64,000 nucleotides of DNA from the NCBI GenBank assembly GCA_036365455.1, contig JAWQUS010000027.1:20820501-20884500 (forward strand), read 5' to 3'. This DNA is from Macrosoma leucophasiata. Taxonomy: Eukaryota; Arthropoda; Insecta; Lepidoptera; Hedylidae. Both the position numbers and the translations under genes were made by a program. The stretch's first letter is position 1; each line of letters starts with the position of its first letter. The notes below the pieces were generated by a model that saw only the letters and a program-made list of their open reading frames with translations, did no database searches and had not been told where the DNA came from. This document shows, in pieces, positions 10,465-20,883 of this stretch.

Positions 10465-10960
10465 AAGGGCACGCTCCAATGTTTCGGGCATATATAAAGA
10501 ATGTCGAATGAGCGAATGACTAAACAGCTATACAATGCGAATGTGGATGGTTGCGGAGGCCCAGGAAGACCAAGACTGACTTACCATGACCAAATAGGTC
10601 GAGTTCTGTCGGATGGTCTTAGGAATCGGCGTGCATTTTACACATAATTACTATTATACCTAAGTAGGAAATTACTTTGTTTTTTTCTGTCTCCTTTTTT
10701 TTTTCTTTGTGTACCTACTATTATTATTGTTTGTGGTGTTTCTGTTTTAAAATTAATTGTTTGTATTTTCAACCTGTATTGTCTTTGTGTGTTTCTCGGC
10801 TAAGCGCCAAATAAACGCCTTTCTTCTTCTTCTTCATTTATGAAGAGAATGATGAAAGTAGATGAGGCACGAGAGGTATGTCAGGACCGGGATATCTGGC
10901 GCTCTCTGCCTACCCCGTTAGAGACCTGGCGTGGCGATACATACATAGATGAATGTGGCG
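10465..10960 (+). pseudogene. LINE C-terminal fragment, interrupted
   Basis: In broken frames the segment encodes a run similar to FGHI-RMSNERMTKQLYNA and GRPRLTYHDQIGRVLSDGL (10465-10645). At 10846-10900 it resumes as MKRMMKVDEAREVCQDRD. These are the last residues of a common lepidopteran non-LTR reverse transcriptase. About 200 bp of T-rich sequence ending CCAAATAAACGCC then CTT repeats separates the parts and looks like the 3' end of another insertion. Related scraps occur at 24590-24690, 48330-48420 and 56910-56990. There is no catalytic domain. Confidence 0.6.
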
Positions 10961-11280
10961 AACAGCAAATGCTGTTACCAACAGAAAGCTACACAATATG
11001 AGGTACAGGAAAAGATCGTGCATTTACTATAAATACGAATGCGGTCGTACTTGGTTGTGGAAAGACGTGATAATGTGCACATGTACGGTATTGCAGTGTG
11101 CGTGACACACTTGAGCAGCCCGCTTTATTTTCGAAAATGAGCGAGTGTAATTAGGTGCCTAATTATATCACAGTAGCGACATTTAGCTTCAGATAGAATG
11201 TAGTGTAGACCTCAAGAATAAACATACGTACTCATAATAAAAATATGTAACATACCTAACTAAATGTTAATTGCATTATC

Positions 11281-11470
11281 GACACCGTCGCCGTAAACAA
11301 ACCAGACAAACTACGCCCACGGCGATGCATTATTGATTCGGCGACGTGCGTCGAAATCGGCAATGTTTGAGTGCGTTAATGTCGGAAGGGGTGACGTTAA
11401 TTCAATTTGTTCTCTGACGATGGACGATGTCTGCTTTTGTAGCAGACGATTCGTCATGTTTTTACTATTA
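11281..11470. repeat. Local diverged duplicate, copy 2 of 3
   Basis: GTAAACAAACC, GGCGATGCATTATTGATTCG and CGGCAATGTTTGAGTGCG recur at 11805-11985. A more diverged version lies at about 10300-10395 with CCATTATTGATTCCGGCA. The two main copies are about 525 bp apart. Nature unknown; no TIR or coding potential is evident. Confidence 0.6.
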
Positions 11471-11804
11471 AATACAAGATGGTCGTTAACTAATAACAGA
11501 TATCATTCCCTAACGAAGATTCGACGCCAATTCGTAAGTTTAAGGTACATACATACATCCAAAGGAAAAAAACTGACTGTCCGTCTGTGAAGATCGATTT
11601 TATATCTGTGGGCGTCCAGCCCACAGATACGAGTATCAAGATAAAAATTATTTCAATTACACAAAATAAGTGATCAAGTCAAAAACAATTATAGATACAC
11701 AGATTCTAATTGACTAGGTAATGCTGCGGTGCCATGCCATAAAAAAAGATCATAAAACTACAACACAAGCGCTATTTGTATTAAATTATTGATAAGTACC
11801 GGTG

Positions 11805-11985
11805 CCGTAAACAAACCGGACAAACTACGCCCACGGCGATGCATTATTGATTCGGCGACGTGCGTTGAAATCGGCAATGTTTGAGTGCGTCAATGTCGGT
11901 ATAGTAGACGTTAATTCAATTTGTTCGCTGGTGTCCGTTAATCACTAAGACTGTTTTTGGACGTACATAACAGACGATTATTCAC
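11805..11985. repeat. Local diverged duplicate, copy 3 of 3
   Basis: Close match to 11281-11470 through the ACTACGCCCACGGCGATGC and GTTAATTCAATTTGTTC blocks. They then diverge, except for a shared GCAGACGATT/ACAGACGATT motif. Confidence 0.6.
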
Positions 11986-12015
11986 ATTTGTTGGAGAATT
12001 ACAGAAAATTGTGAT

Positions 12016-12069
12016 TATTCGTTTATAGTAGAGATAGTGAACTATTCGTTTATAGTAGAGATAGTGAAC
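12016..12069. repeat. 27-bp perfect tandem duplication
   Basis: ATTCGTTTATAGTAGAGATA plus GTGAACT occurs twice without a gap or mismatch, a very recent local duplication. Confidence 0.9.
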
Positions 12070-12079
12070 TGGTTAAATA

Positions 12080-13490
12080 TAGGTATTCTTTCTATAATCT
12101 TCGTAATATTAATAAATTCGGCTGCAATTAATTACTAACTTTGAAGTTTTGAAAAAAGAAGTTTAGGATCTTATCATATCGCTAGCATATTTCGAAAGGT
12201 TTTGTACTTCTGAAATACTCGTACAACAGGAACAACTTAAGTTTTTCCAGGATCTAAGTTACCTTTCAGGGGCTTTCAGAGGTGTGTTTTCTACTTAACA
12301 GGACCTGTTACCACCTACGCAATTCATTTAGCCAGATTGGGTATAACATAGCTGTATCACCAAAACCTAAAAGAGTACCTACTGATAACAAAAATTCGTA
12401 GCAAACGTCATCAACACTAACAAAATCTGCCTCGCCGAAAACTGAAAAAAAAAGCAAATCTAGGTAATCCCTGACATTAAGCGAGGCGACCGTGCAAATT
12501 GAAACCGATTTCACCATCATGAACTCTGCCATTAAATAGAAATCAAGTTAATAAATGGTTAACACAAACACATTTCAATTTGTATTTGGAATACCAGTTG
12601 CATTGTTAGCTTTAGGGGCTCGTGAATTACGTTTGTATGGCGCATTGATTATTTATTCCCATCAATGTTTCATATCTGCGACTGGTTTGGTTCCAGACAA
12701 ATTGTTTCCAACGCTATAATATGGAAAATTAATTAATGGCCGGTTATGAGTTATTACACGTTTGAAATAGATTTTAGATTGATCGCGTTGTTTTTGAATT
12801 CGCTTTTGATGAGTTGTATTCAACGTTCCTATGTTTAGTAGCTCGTTGGGACTAATGGGTTGTATGGCTTTATAAAATCTTTGAAAATGTATTTCATAAT
12901 TAAAGAACATATTATAAAAAGAGTTTCCCTACTGAGTTTGGTTTTGGCAGGTTTTTTCTCAGTAATGTGGGCTTTGGAACTCTGCCAGTGAATGAGAAAG
13001 AATGTCCCATATTCTTTTATTTAGTCTTATCTTGCCGTTTGTAAAAGATAGTATGGAGCATTCTGTTGATACCTATTTTTATTATAAAGTATTTTTGGAC
13101 CATTTTTATTTGATTTTTGTTTACTTTGACATATTAATCAACGTATCAGTTGTTACTCGCTTTAATTTTAAATTTTGTAATTTGACCTATCACAAGCAAA
13201 CCCTATTATTTCCAAGTGATAAAATAAATTTTTGAGTTTGAGTTTAATTCATAGTTAAGGAAAAGACTTAAAATTAAAGTAGAGTAATATAAATATTTTT
13301 TGAAAAAAATAGACTTCAAATGATGGTGTTAATTTTTCGAAACAACTTCATTCCATCGCCATTAAAACAATTTTAATCTAAGGGTAGGTAAGTACTTCGG
13401 AGAAAAACAATAGTTGGACTGAAAACTTTTTTCTTTATGACGTCATCTAAACATACAACTGAATCCAAACTTACAACAGACATGTCATGT
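12080..13490. other. AT-rich stretch with no recognised gene or repeat
   Basis: ORFs of 74-82 codons on both strands have no recognisable motif. I see no RNA gene, TIR or tandem array. Confidence 0.45.
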
Positions 13491-13554
13491 ATCTAACGAA
13501 ATGGCTCAAGAAGTACTGGACCGTTTTTAATTTTTTTTTCCCCATTATCAATCA

Positions 13555-13761
13555 CTAGCGGCCTGCCCGGGCTTCGCGCGGTTTCAGTGTTACCTACCCT
13601 CTCCTATTCACCTTAGCGTGATGTTATATAGCCTAAAGCCTTCCTCGATAAATTGGCTATCTAAAACTTGAAATAATTTCTCAAATCGGACCAGTAGTTC
13701 CTGAGATTAGCGCATTCAAGCAAACAAACAAACTCTTCAGCTTCACAATATTAGTATAGAT
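13555..13761 (-). mobile_element. CTAG-ended Helitron-like repeat (copy 1)
   Basis: On the minus strand the element ends CCGCTAG followed by T, with a GC-rich hairpin (CCGCGCGAAGCCCGGG region) just upstream. This resembles a Helitron 3' end (hairpin, then CTAG). The other end, on the plus strand, is AACAAACAAACTC..ATTAGTATAGAT. Related copies start at 14949 and 16304. This resembles the non-autonomous Lep1-like repeats of Lepidoptera. The Helitron assignment is inference. Confidence 0.5.
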
Positions 13762-14151
13762 CAATATATGCTATATTACCTACATGAAAAAAAATAGGGA
13801 TCAGTCAGCTAATAAAATAGTTCTTTCACAGCAAAACACATGTCCACAATTAAACGTTACAGTAATAGAAAACCATAAATACACGCAATCAACAGACAGT
13901 CTAAATATATCCAGCCAATAAGTGTAAGTTGGATCGTACGGAGTTTTCGTATCAATCGCAAACTTGGGAAGTTGTAAGTTGCAACCAGTTCAAAAGTGCC
14001 TCTTTTAATTGAGTTTGGTTCTTGGTCATCCATTTGTAGCTTCCACGAAGTGATGCTGAGTGAATAAAGGCTTGAAGTTTATTTTGTTTCGTTTAGTGAT
14101 GGTTGCTAAATACAAATCTTTTGAAAAGTGTTGTGAGTGGACAACACTTTT

Positions 14152-14424
14152 CATCTATACAAATAAATAAAATTGGAGTGTCTGTTTGTAATATAAAAAT
14201 AACCGCTTTTTACTAAATGCATATGTATGTATACACGGTGCATGTACCAAAACAACATTTTTTACAATTTTTGTCTGTCTGTCTGTCTGTTTGTTCCCGC
14301 TAATCTCGGAAAGGGTTGGACAGATTTTGACGGGACTTTCACTGGCAGATAGCTTATGTTATAAGGAGTAACATAGGATACTAGCTGCGCCCACGACTTC
14401 GTCTGGGTCACAGCTAGTTTTAAC
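14152..14424 (-). mobile_element. Interspersed repeat of the 'CCCGCTAATCTCGG' type (copy 1)
   Basis: Contains GGAGTGTCTGTTTGTAATAT, a GTCT microsatellite, TTGTTCCCGCTAATCTCGG, GACGGGACTTTCACTGGCAG and a terminal ACTAGCTGCGCCCACGACTT. Copies occur at 57156-57466 and, inverted, at 42246-42570. The CTAGT end and GC hairpin suggest a Helitron-like family distinct from the one at 13555. Confidence 0.5.
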
Positions 14425-14948
14425 TAAGAAACGACTCACTTATGATAGCATGAAACGTGTCAGGAGGAATATAAGCGGAATAGGAATAGATGAGGTAGAA
14501 AGTATTTCATACAAGTAAGAGAAATATTATGCACCATTTTTGAAATGGGGAAATGGAGGAATTTGTAAATAATTGATGCTTTTCATATTGTACAAAATTG
14601 TTCAGTGTCTATTTAATTTATTATGTGTTTTTGATTATTATTAGTGGTGATTCACTCTAGGTTAGTTTAAAAAAAAATGACGATGTAAAAGTGCTCTCCA
14701 GGAGCCTAATTATATGAAATAAATGAATAAACTGAATAAACTGAATTTATCTGCTTGTATATAAAATATGAAGTGGAGCGATGCGAGGCATGACTTAAAT
14801 TCTACGAATAAGTAGCTATTAGAAGTGTAAGTACAATCAGCTACGTAAAAAGTGGTACACATTGAATATTACTAAGGGTGTGGTCTGTCAATTTAAATTA
14901 ACAGTTTATCTTTGGTTTATAATGGCATCGCATCAACTTTATTTAATA

Positions 14949-15353
14949 CTAGCGGCCCGCCCCGGCTTCGCGCGGTTGCAATGTAACCTATCCTCTCCTA
15001 TTCATATAAGCGTCATGTTATATAGCCTAATGCCTTCCTCCTCGATAAATGGGCTATCTAACACTTATTTTATTTTATTTTTTTTTTTAAGTAATGGAAG
15101 TGGTAAACAAGCATGCAGTTCACATTGATGTTAAGTGATGACTGCAGCCTATAGACACCCACACAAAGACCAAGGTCAAAATGCAGATGCGTTACCACTC
15201 CTGAGGCCTAAGGTCTTATGCCTCTGTGCCGGAAATTACAGGGCCAATTATTAACTAACAATTATTTTTCAAATCGGTTCAGTAGTTCCTGAGATTAACG
15301 CGTTCAAGCAAACAAACAAACAAACTCTTTAGCTTTATAATATAAGTATAGGT
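14949..15353 (-). mobile_element. CTAG-ended Helitron-like repeat (copy 2), split by a family A insertion
   Basis: Same family as 13555-13761: CTAGCGGCCCGCCCCGGCTT at one end, GTTCCTGAGATTAACGCG and a run of AACA units near the other. Between GGGCTATCTAACACT and TTTTCAAATCGG it is interrupted by a partial family A copy (15068-15249), where copy 1 reads continuously. Confidence 0.55.
15068..15249 (-). mobile_element. Family A SINE-like retroposon, 5'-truncated
   Basis: T-run, then AAGTAATGGAAGTGGTAAAC, CAGTTCACATTGATGTTAAG and CGGAAATTACAGGGCC, after which the family A sequence stops. It sits inside the Helitron-like repeat at 14949-15353 and is therefore the younger insertion. Confidence 0.75.
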
Positions 15354-15688
15354 AACTCAAAAATACACTTAGAAAATAAAATAAAATAAGAGAACCACGC
15401 ATTGAAGTAAAAATGGAGTTCAATGGCACCACACGCCTCTTTCAATGTTCCCGCCAATAATCAAAATTTTCAGTTTCAATCCAATCCAAGCACTAATTAT
15501 TTTGTGTTGTTTTACGTTGCCATGACGACGTAACTGTCAATGTCGAGCCAATAATCCATTCTGTGGTAACCATTAATTCCAACAAACTTTGGCAATTATA
15601 ATATCAGTAGCATTGGAGCGTGTAAATAATTACTGGTACAGTTATCAGTTATTAACATCAATCATCATTCACGATGAAAGGTATAAAG

Positions 15689-16132
15689 CATAGAGCAACA
15701 CCGGCGGGGAGTAGCCATAGGTATGCAGGCTTTCCCTCTGTCAAAGTACAAGCCCAAATGGGCCTATACCTGTTGCCTAGCCCCCCTTATTCATAAACGT
15801 ATTTTAGCTAAAGTGTTGCTAATCTCTCCTTTGTCTTTTTCTATCCTGCACATTTGACAATTCACCTGACAAGGACAAAGCATTCTATAGCTAAAACGTA
15901 TCTAATGTATGTTTATGAATAAGGGGGTAGATGTTTAAATGTGTACGTGAATTTGTTTCTGTATTTTGTTAATACAAGGTGTGAGTTTCGTAGTAATAGA
16001 CGATTGTTGTAGAGTGCGTGTGTGTCGCACGCATTTCCCCCGCAAAAAATGACAGACTGTTTTGCATAGGTAATAAACGCTATGGCTACTCCCCTACGGT
16101 CCGCCGCGAACGGTGGGCCGCGTTGCTCTATG
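15689..16132. mobile_element. hAT-like MITE (copy 1), carrying a nested MITE
   Basis: Termini are CATAGAGCAACACCGGC and GCGTTGCTCTATG in inverted orientation. They extend inward through a GGGGAGTAGCCATAG-type block. A perfect 8-base duplication, GTATAAAG, lies at 15681-15688 and 16133-16140. An 8-bp target duplication with TIRs beginning CA is the hAT pattern. There is no transposase ORF. A second element is inserted at 15781-15927. Confidence 0.85.
15781..15927. mobile_element. Nested 147-bp MITE
   Basis: CCCCCTTATTCATAAAC and its exact reverse complement GTTTATGAATAAGGGGG form the ends. TAG lies on both sides (15778-15780 and 15928-15930). The sister hAT-like copy at 21781-22372 reads through this site without the insert (reverse of CATCTAGGC), giving an empty-site control. 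The 3-bp (or TA) target suggests Harbinger or Tc1/mariner type. It cannot be settled here because one base at the edge is ambiguous. Confidence 0.85.
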
Positions 16133-16303
16133 GTATAAAGTTATAAAGGATTGGATTGCAGTAATAATTTACCACTGCGGGTGATTAGCCTTAATGACCA
16201 TTACGGACGTTAAGGGACCGCCAGGTATCTTCTAGTTTATAGTGCTAATAAACATACCTAATGTAGGTATTATGCAACAATACTGTTACGTATGTATATC
16301 TAA

Positions 16304-16510
16304 CTAGCGGCCCGCCCCGGCTACGCGCGGGTGCAATGTTACCTACCCTCTCCTATTCGTCTTAGCGTGATGATTATAGATATAGCTTAAAGCCTTCCTC
16401 GATATCTTTTATCGTTTAGGCAGTGTACGCAAAATAAGTAACTTTTCTAGTTGATTTTTTACACCTTTTTTACACCAACAAACAAAAAAAAAATATTACC
16501 TCTTTATAAT
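16304..16510 (-). mobile_element. CTAG-ended Helitron-like repeat (copy 3), internally rearranged
   Basis: Starts CTAGCGGCCCGCCCCGGCTA like copy 2 and shares CCTCTCCTATTC and AAAGCCTTCCTCGAT. The middle then changes to unrelated sequence before the AACAAACAAA...ATAATATTAG end. Confidence 0.45.
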
Positions 16511-16524
16511 ATTAGTTTAGAATA

Positions 16525-16857
16525 TATTTTATTTTTAAAGAAAAATGGAAAGAAATATTTGACTTCAGGCGAGACTCGAACTCGCGACCTTCTGGGAATC
16601 TAGTCCAGCCGCTCTTCCAATTGAGCTACTGAAGCCCAGCCCGATTTGTCAAATCTTCCCTTCACATCTATTGCATTGCTTTATGGTAGCAGTAGCGCCA
16701 TCTATTACCAACTAATTGGAAGAGCGGCTGGACTAGATTCCCAGTAGGTCGCGAGTTCGAGTCTCGCCTGAAGTCAAATTTTTCTTTCCATTTTTCTTTA
16801 AAAATAAAATGTAGTCCACAAGCATGTGTTAATGCGAAATAATATTAAAAAAAAACA
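16525..16857 (+). mobile_element. Fold-back SINE family E (E2)
   Basis: The left arm is a reverse-oriented unit: short tail, tRNA-like core, then CTTCACATCTATTGCATTGC to CATCTATTACCAACTA. The right arm starts in the tRNA-like core at ATTGGAAGAGCGG. It reads forward through GTTCGAGTCTCGCC and TTCTTTAAAAATAAAA into an extended tail, CACAAGCATGTGTTAATGCG. One perfect 14-base duplication, ATTAGTTTAGAATA (16511-16524 and 16858-16871), flanks the whole palindrome. The inverted dimer therefore inserted as a unit. Confidence 0.85.
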
Positions 16858-17044
16858 ATTAGTTTAGAATAGTTTAGATTTAGATTAGATTAGATAGGTA
16901 TATGTGTACTTAATGCGTGGCTGCGTCCACCACTAAATCTACGTGGACTTGCCTTTAATAAATCAGTGCGTTGTCAACCAGCAATAGTTTCACTTGTCCG
17001 TACCTATTATATTCGCATATCCAACAGTGGCGACGAGGATGGGA

Positions 17045-17240
17045 CACGAACCCACGCGTGCACAGCACATTGGATGCGGGTGTAGTGTCGGAGCTCGAGG
17101 GTGTAAGCACGACCACATTACCTTATCCATGTGCCGACAAATGATGGTGATTTCCCGATGAATAAGTTGGTATGCCTCTGTGCCGGAAATCATGGCGCCG
17201 TACATTAGCACCTGATGATGAGGTAATGCGATGAAGCCTA
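17045..17240 (+). mobile_element. Degenerate family A-like sequence
   Basis: TGTCGGAGCTCGAGGGTGTA, ACCACATTACC, ATGCCTCTGTGCCGGAAATC and CGTACATTAGC are family A blocks, partly out of their usual order and orientation. It appears rearranged. The 107- and 84-codon minus-strand ORFs crossing it have no independent support. Confidence 0.4.
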
Positions 17241-17249
17241 CGCAAACGA

Positions 17250-17506
17250 TCTCTGACACTAAGGCGATTAATACACTGCACCGCGCCGCCCGTCGCGCAG
17301 CGCATAGCGGCAAATTTTAACATTGTATGAAAATATGTATCTCGATTTGTATAGAAAACACGCCTAGGGCAACACACGGCCTACGCGGCATAGCGCGGGA
17401 TGGCAGTATGAAAAAAATCTACCGCCCTGCGCTACGCGATGGGGCGCGGTGCCACAATGTAAATATACTGTGGCGGTGCGGTGTGTTATTCGCCTAAGGC
17501 AGAGAA
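17250..17506. mobile_element. Imperfect inverted-repeat element
   Basis: CTCTGACACTAAGGCGAT... at the left is mirrored by ...ATTCGCCTAAGGCAGAG at the right, with the ACTGCACCGC region also matched. The TIRs are about 40 bp with several mismatches. The interior has a second pair around CGCGCAGCGCATAGCGG and CCGCCCTGCGCTACGCG. Non-coding and GC-rich. No clear target-site duplication. Confidence 0.45.
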
Positions 17507-17725
17507 TATGTATATACTACGTATAGAATGTACACTTAGACGTCCCACCCGACTTTCCCGCCTCACCCAACCACCTCGCCTCTATGGGCGACGGTTGGTA
17601 CTCGTATTTTCTACGTGCTACGCACACAGGTGCACGTGTAAATAAACGTCACTGATTGATGGCGGTGTAATAGAGACCAAATTAAGCGTTTGTATGGAAT
17701 TTCGGCGGAGTGTCCGCGGTGTGTT
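17500..17725 (+). repeat. Repeat family K (copy 1)
   Basis: Contains AATGTACACTTAGACGTCCC, CCGCCTCACCCAACCACCTC, GCTACGCACACAGGTGCACG and GACCAAATTAAGCGTTTG. Other pieces lie at 17915-18028, 48451-48553 (reverse), 50090-50165 (reverse), 61225-61395 and 62185-62245. No coding potential. Class unknown. Confidence 0.6.
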
Positions 17726-17776
17726 AGTGGTCTTCACGTCCCGATCCCGATCTTTAGTCGGGACGTGAAGACCACT
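17726..17776. repeat. Perfect 19-bp inverted repeat (hairpin)
   Basis: AGTGGTCTTCACGTCCCGA and its exact reverse complement are separated by 13 bases. The hairpin interrupts the sequence after the first family K copy and is followed by a block (CTTCCATTAGTGCAGTCAG) that recurs at 51348-51420. Confidence 0.85.
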
Positions 17777-17914
17777 GGTGGAAGAGAATTCTTCCATTAG
17801 TGCAGTCAGCCAACAGAACAATGGCGGTCAAACTATTCAAATAGGCGGCAGTAAATACAATACCGAGCTATAGGCTGCAGCTTCCCCCGATAAAACTATC
17901 TCTACTGCGATCTC

Positions 17915-18028
17915 CAACCCGCACGCACGCAGGTGCACGTGTGAATACAGGTCACTGATTGATGTCTGTGTAATAGAGACCAAATTAAGCGTTTGTATGG
18001 AATTTTGTCGGAGTGTCCGCGGTGTGCC
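17915..18028 (+). repeat. Repeat family K (copy 2, partial)
   Basis: ACGCAGGTGCACGTGTGAAT through GTCGGAGTGTCCGCGGTGTG matches the second half of copy 1 closely, about 310 bp downstream of it. Confidence 0.6.
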
Positions 18029-18038
18029 TAAGGGTAAA

Positions 18039-18249
18039 ATTCACAGACCGCACTACAACTTTACTTTGACTTGAAGTCAAATTTTGGACGTAGATTTTGT
18101 GTCACAGACTTGTTAGAACTCTTGCTGTACCTACTTTGGAAAGGGCATCCTTACTATTCCTTACTTAGACTTTAAGTCGTCTGTGAAACGATATAGACGT
18201 TGAAAGTTCGACTTCAAGTCGAAGTAAAGTCGTAATGCAGTTTGTGAAT
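18039..18249. mobile_element. MITE-like element with ~42-bp imperfect TIRs
   Basis: ATTCACAGACCGCACTACAA...GACTTGAAGTCAAA at the left mirrors ...TTCGACTTCAAGTCGAAG...GCAGTTTGTGAAT at the right, with about six mismatches over 42 bases. The 211-bp element has no ORF. The target-site duplication is not obvious. Each arm also contains a small palindrome, GACTTGAAGTC. Confidence 0.6.
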
Positions 18250-18568
18250 CTCGCTCTCAAACTCCACTACCAGTAAAAACAAAGAATTGTACCTATTTTC
18301 AATTCAAAATCTTTTTCTTATGTCATCCATTGCAATTCATGTTGGTATTATGATCGTCGCAGAAAAACTCATAAGCAATAAATCATATAAGCTTGACTGG
18401 AATCCCGGAGCAGCCTCCGCAAGCATTTATAAATATCAATGAGTCCCTTTTTTGTATGATTTGTCCCTATTGCTTCATACAATCCAGTTCATAATACCAC
18501 TGTTCGACTGCCTGATTTGGTCGCTAGTAGCAGTTGAAGCAGTAGGGATATAAACTTATGTATAATAA

Positions 18569-18925
18569 TATAATAATGGCAACCCATTATACGTCCTACT
18601 GCTAGGCACAAGTCTCTCCCCTTTTTTTGGGGGGAGGCCTGGAGCTTACTCCACCACGCTGCTCCAATGCGGATTGGTGAAGGTGGGTTAGTGGTCAACC
18701 TGCTGTCAGATGTTTTCTAACCGCCCATTAGGCCTCCGACAAGGTTTAACGACTGCTATCTATCGATAGCAACCGACGGCTTAACGTGCCTCCGAAGCAC
18801 GGGAACGCGCATTTTATTTGCCACTAGCGGTCACCCATCACACTACCCGACCGCGCCCGTAGTGCTTAACCGAGTAGATCGCTTACGATCTACACCAGCC
18901 GCCGGGCCATGCGAACTTCCGTTAG
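18569..18925 (-). mobile_element. 5S rRNA-derived SINE (copy 2)
   Basis: Same structure as 8494-8875. On the minus strand it has a 5S-like GGTTAAGCACTACGGGCGCG and GATGGGTGACCGCT head, a CCACTGC-related body and a GGGTTGCCATT tail with ATT/ATA repeats. One G-run in the body is longer than in copy 1. Confidence 0.85.
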
Positions 18926-18959
18926 GCTGCCTTGTCGCTGTGTCTTTGCCTTTGCTTTT

Positions 18960-19930
18960 TATATAATACAAAAATCGAAATATTTTCAAATAAACGTAAA
19001 TCGTACCTTAATAAACCAAGTAAGTAGATGCTATCCGCGATACTATAAGTAATTAGGTATGTATTATATACAAATTGTTGTCCATGGCCTTGAACAGATT
19101 CGATCTAGTTAGTTTAAAATATATCAGGCGGCCAAAACTTAAATATCCATCCATTGATTTATTGAGAAACATGGGACTTTAGGGTAGGAACATACATTCT
19201 GACTACGGTACGTCATAATAATATGAGAAGAGAATAGCTAATACTGCCACTCTATCGCATTAGGTATTCCCTGTAATGATAGCTGTGATGATTATGAATA
19301 AATAAATAAAAAATAAAAAAAACCAACGTGTACAAAAAGTAGACTAGAAAACCTTTGTACTATAGAAGCAAGCGTCGTTCGCATGCGTTTATTCAGGATT
19401 ATGCCATATCCAGTGGGATTATCGAAAAATTATACATCTCACCCTTCCGAGAGAATAAATATAAAATTCAGTGAAAACCGCTTTCAAATCCTTTTCATAG
19501 CAAGGAAAACCTTATTCAATTTGAGTATATAGCTAAGTGTCCGTAGCTAAGTGGTAATAAAGAGGCCACTACGTGATACCAAATTTTTTGAATTTTGGAA
19601 ACAATAAATGAGGATTAGAAAAAAAATTATGGAACAGCTCAATAAACCAATGACTGTGGATCACTGTGATGGCCGCCTGATATTTATTGTAGCGGTTGCC
19701 GACTGCTATTGATCTGTGAAACTGGTTTCTGACACGTAATGTCGCGGATATTATACGCGGTGTACGGTACGGATACATTTTTATACCTTCGTTTGATTTC
19801 GCTTGACAAATCGATAATGACGTTTTATCGTTCTAGTGTCTTAGAAATGAAACGTAGGTAATCGGGTTTAGAGAAAAAGTATTGCTAATACCTAATCTAG
19901 CTGAAGCTATGATTCATGATAAGGGGTTGT
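18960..19930. other. No recognised gene
   Basis: No motif-bearing ORF and no RNA gene seen. The 69-codon minus ORF at 19569-19778 is unsupported. Confidence 0.4.
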
Positions 19931-19937
19931 AAGTTCA

Positions 19938-20241
19938 TTTTTTTTTATGTATTGCAAGTGGGAAGCAAGCATGCAGTTCACATTGATGTTAAGTGATGAC
20001 TGCAGCCTATAAACACACACACAAAGACTGAGGTCAAAATGCAGTTGCGTTACCACTCCTGAGGCCTAAGGTGTTATGCCTCTGTGGCGGAAATTACAGG
20101 GCCGTATATTACCACCAGACCGGAACACGATAGTGCTAGACTACCATTCGACTAGACTACCATTTATCGGCAAGTGTATTAAGTATTGCGGTGGTGCCTA
20201 CGCCCGCGAGCTCTGTCACTGGAGCTCGACCACCAGTAAAA
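19938..20241 (-). mobile_element. Family A SINE-like retroposon
   Basis: Complete reverse copy from a T-run with TATGTATTGCAAGTGGG to CTCGACCACCAGTAAAA. A short duplication, GACTACCATTCGACTAGACT, interrupts the usual GAACACTACCATTTAGCGG. Confidence 0.75.
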
Positions 20242-20591
20242 ATTAAAATATGCGCGATTCCTTGCACCCTGCCGGGGTACCTCCACCAAATCTAAGGTTT
20301 GTATGTATACCTATACAAAGGGACGCGCCCACAGGCCAGCCCTTAAAAAAATGGTATTGGTATTGGTAAATGGTTAATATATTAACATTTCGCGAGTGAC
20401 GAGAATAAATTATTTAATTTCCTCCGTATGAAATAAAAAAGATGGAAATTCCTCGTCCTCTTATACCGGACACATTACCTACAAGTGCTTCTGGATTAAT
20501 TCAGCCAATGTGTGACATTTGTTTTAATTTAAATTAACAATTAGGGAAAAAAAAACCAGTAAACACAGACTTTACTGTTGGTTCTAGTGAT

Positions 20592-20700
20592 GGAACTTAC
20601 GGCACCACCGCATAACTTATTAACTTGCCGCTAAATGTTAGTGTTCAGCACTTTTTAACCGACTTCGAAAAAAGGAGGAGGTTATCAATTCGTATTCATA
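20592..20700 (+). mobile_element. 5' stub of family A joined to another repeat tail
   Basis: GGCACCACCGCATAACTTAT to GTGTTCAGCACT is the 5' part of family A. It is followed directly by TTAACCGACTTCGAAAAAAG and GGAGGTTATCAATTCG, the 3' stub of a common lepidopteran repeat also seen at 4518, 26825 and 56740. This is a breakpoint between two repeats. Confidence 0.5.
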
Positions 20701-20883
20701 TAGGTACATATTACATACTAGGTGTGCCTGCCGCTTGGTTCGCGTGGAATAGTGACTTTGGGCAGCATATTTGGGATATTATACCTACCTTTTTGTATCA
20801 CACGAAAACACTTACCTACTTATGAATAGCTAAAAAAAACTTTTTTACATGAATACTTCTCTATATCTACACGATATTAGAAT

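Noticed and set aside
17123..17377. 84- and 107-codon minus-strand ORFs as genes
   Set aside because: They cross a degenerate family A sequence and an inverted-repeat element and have no domain.
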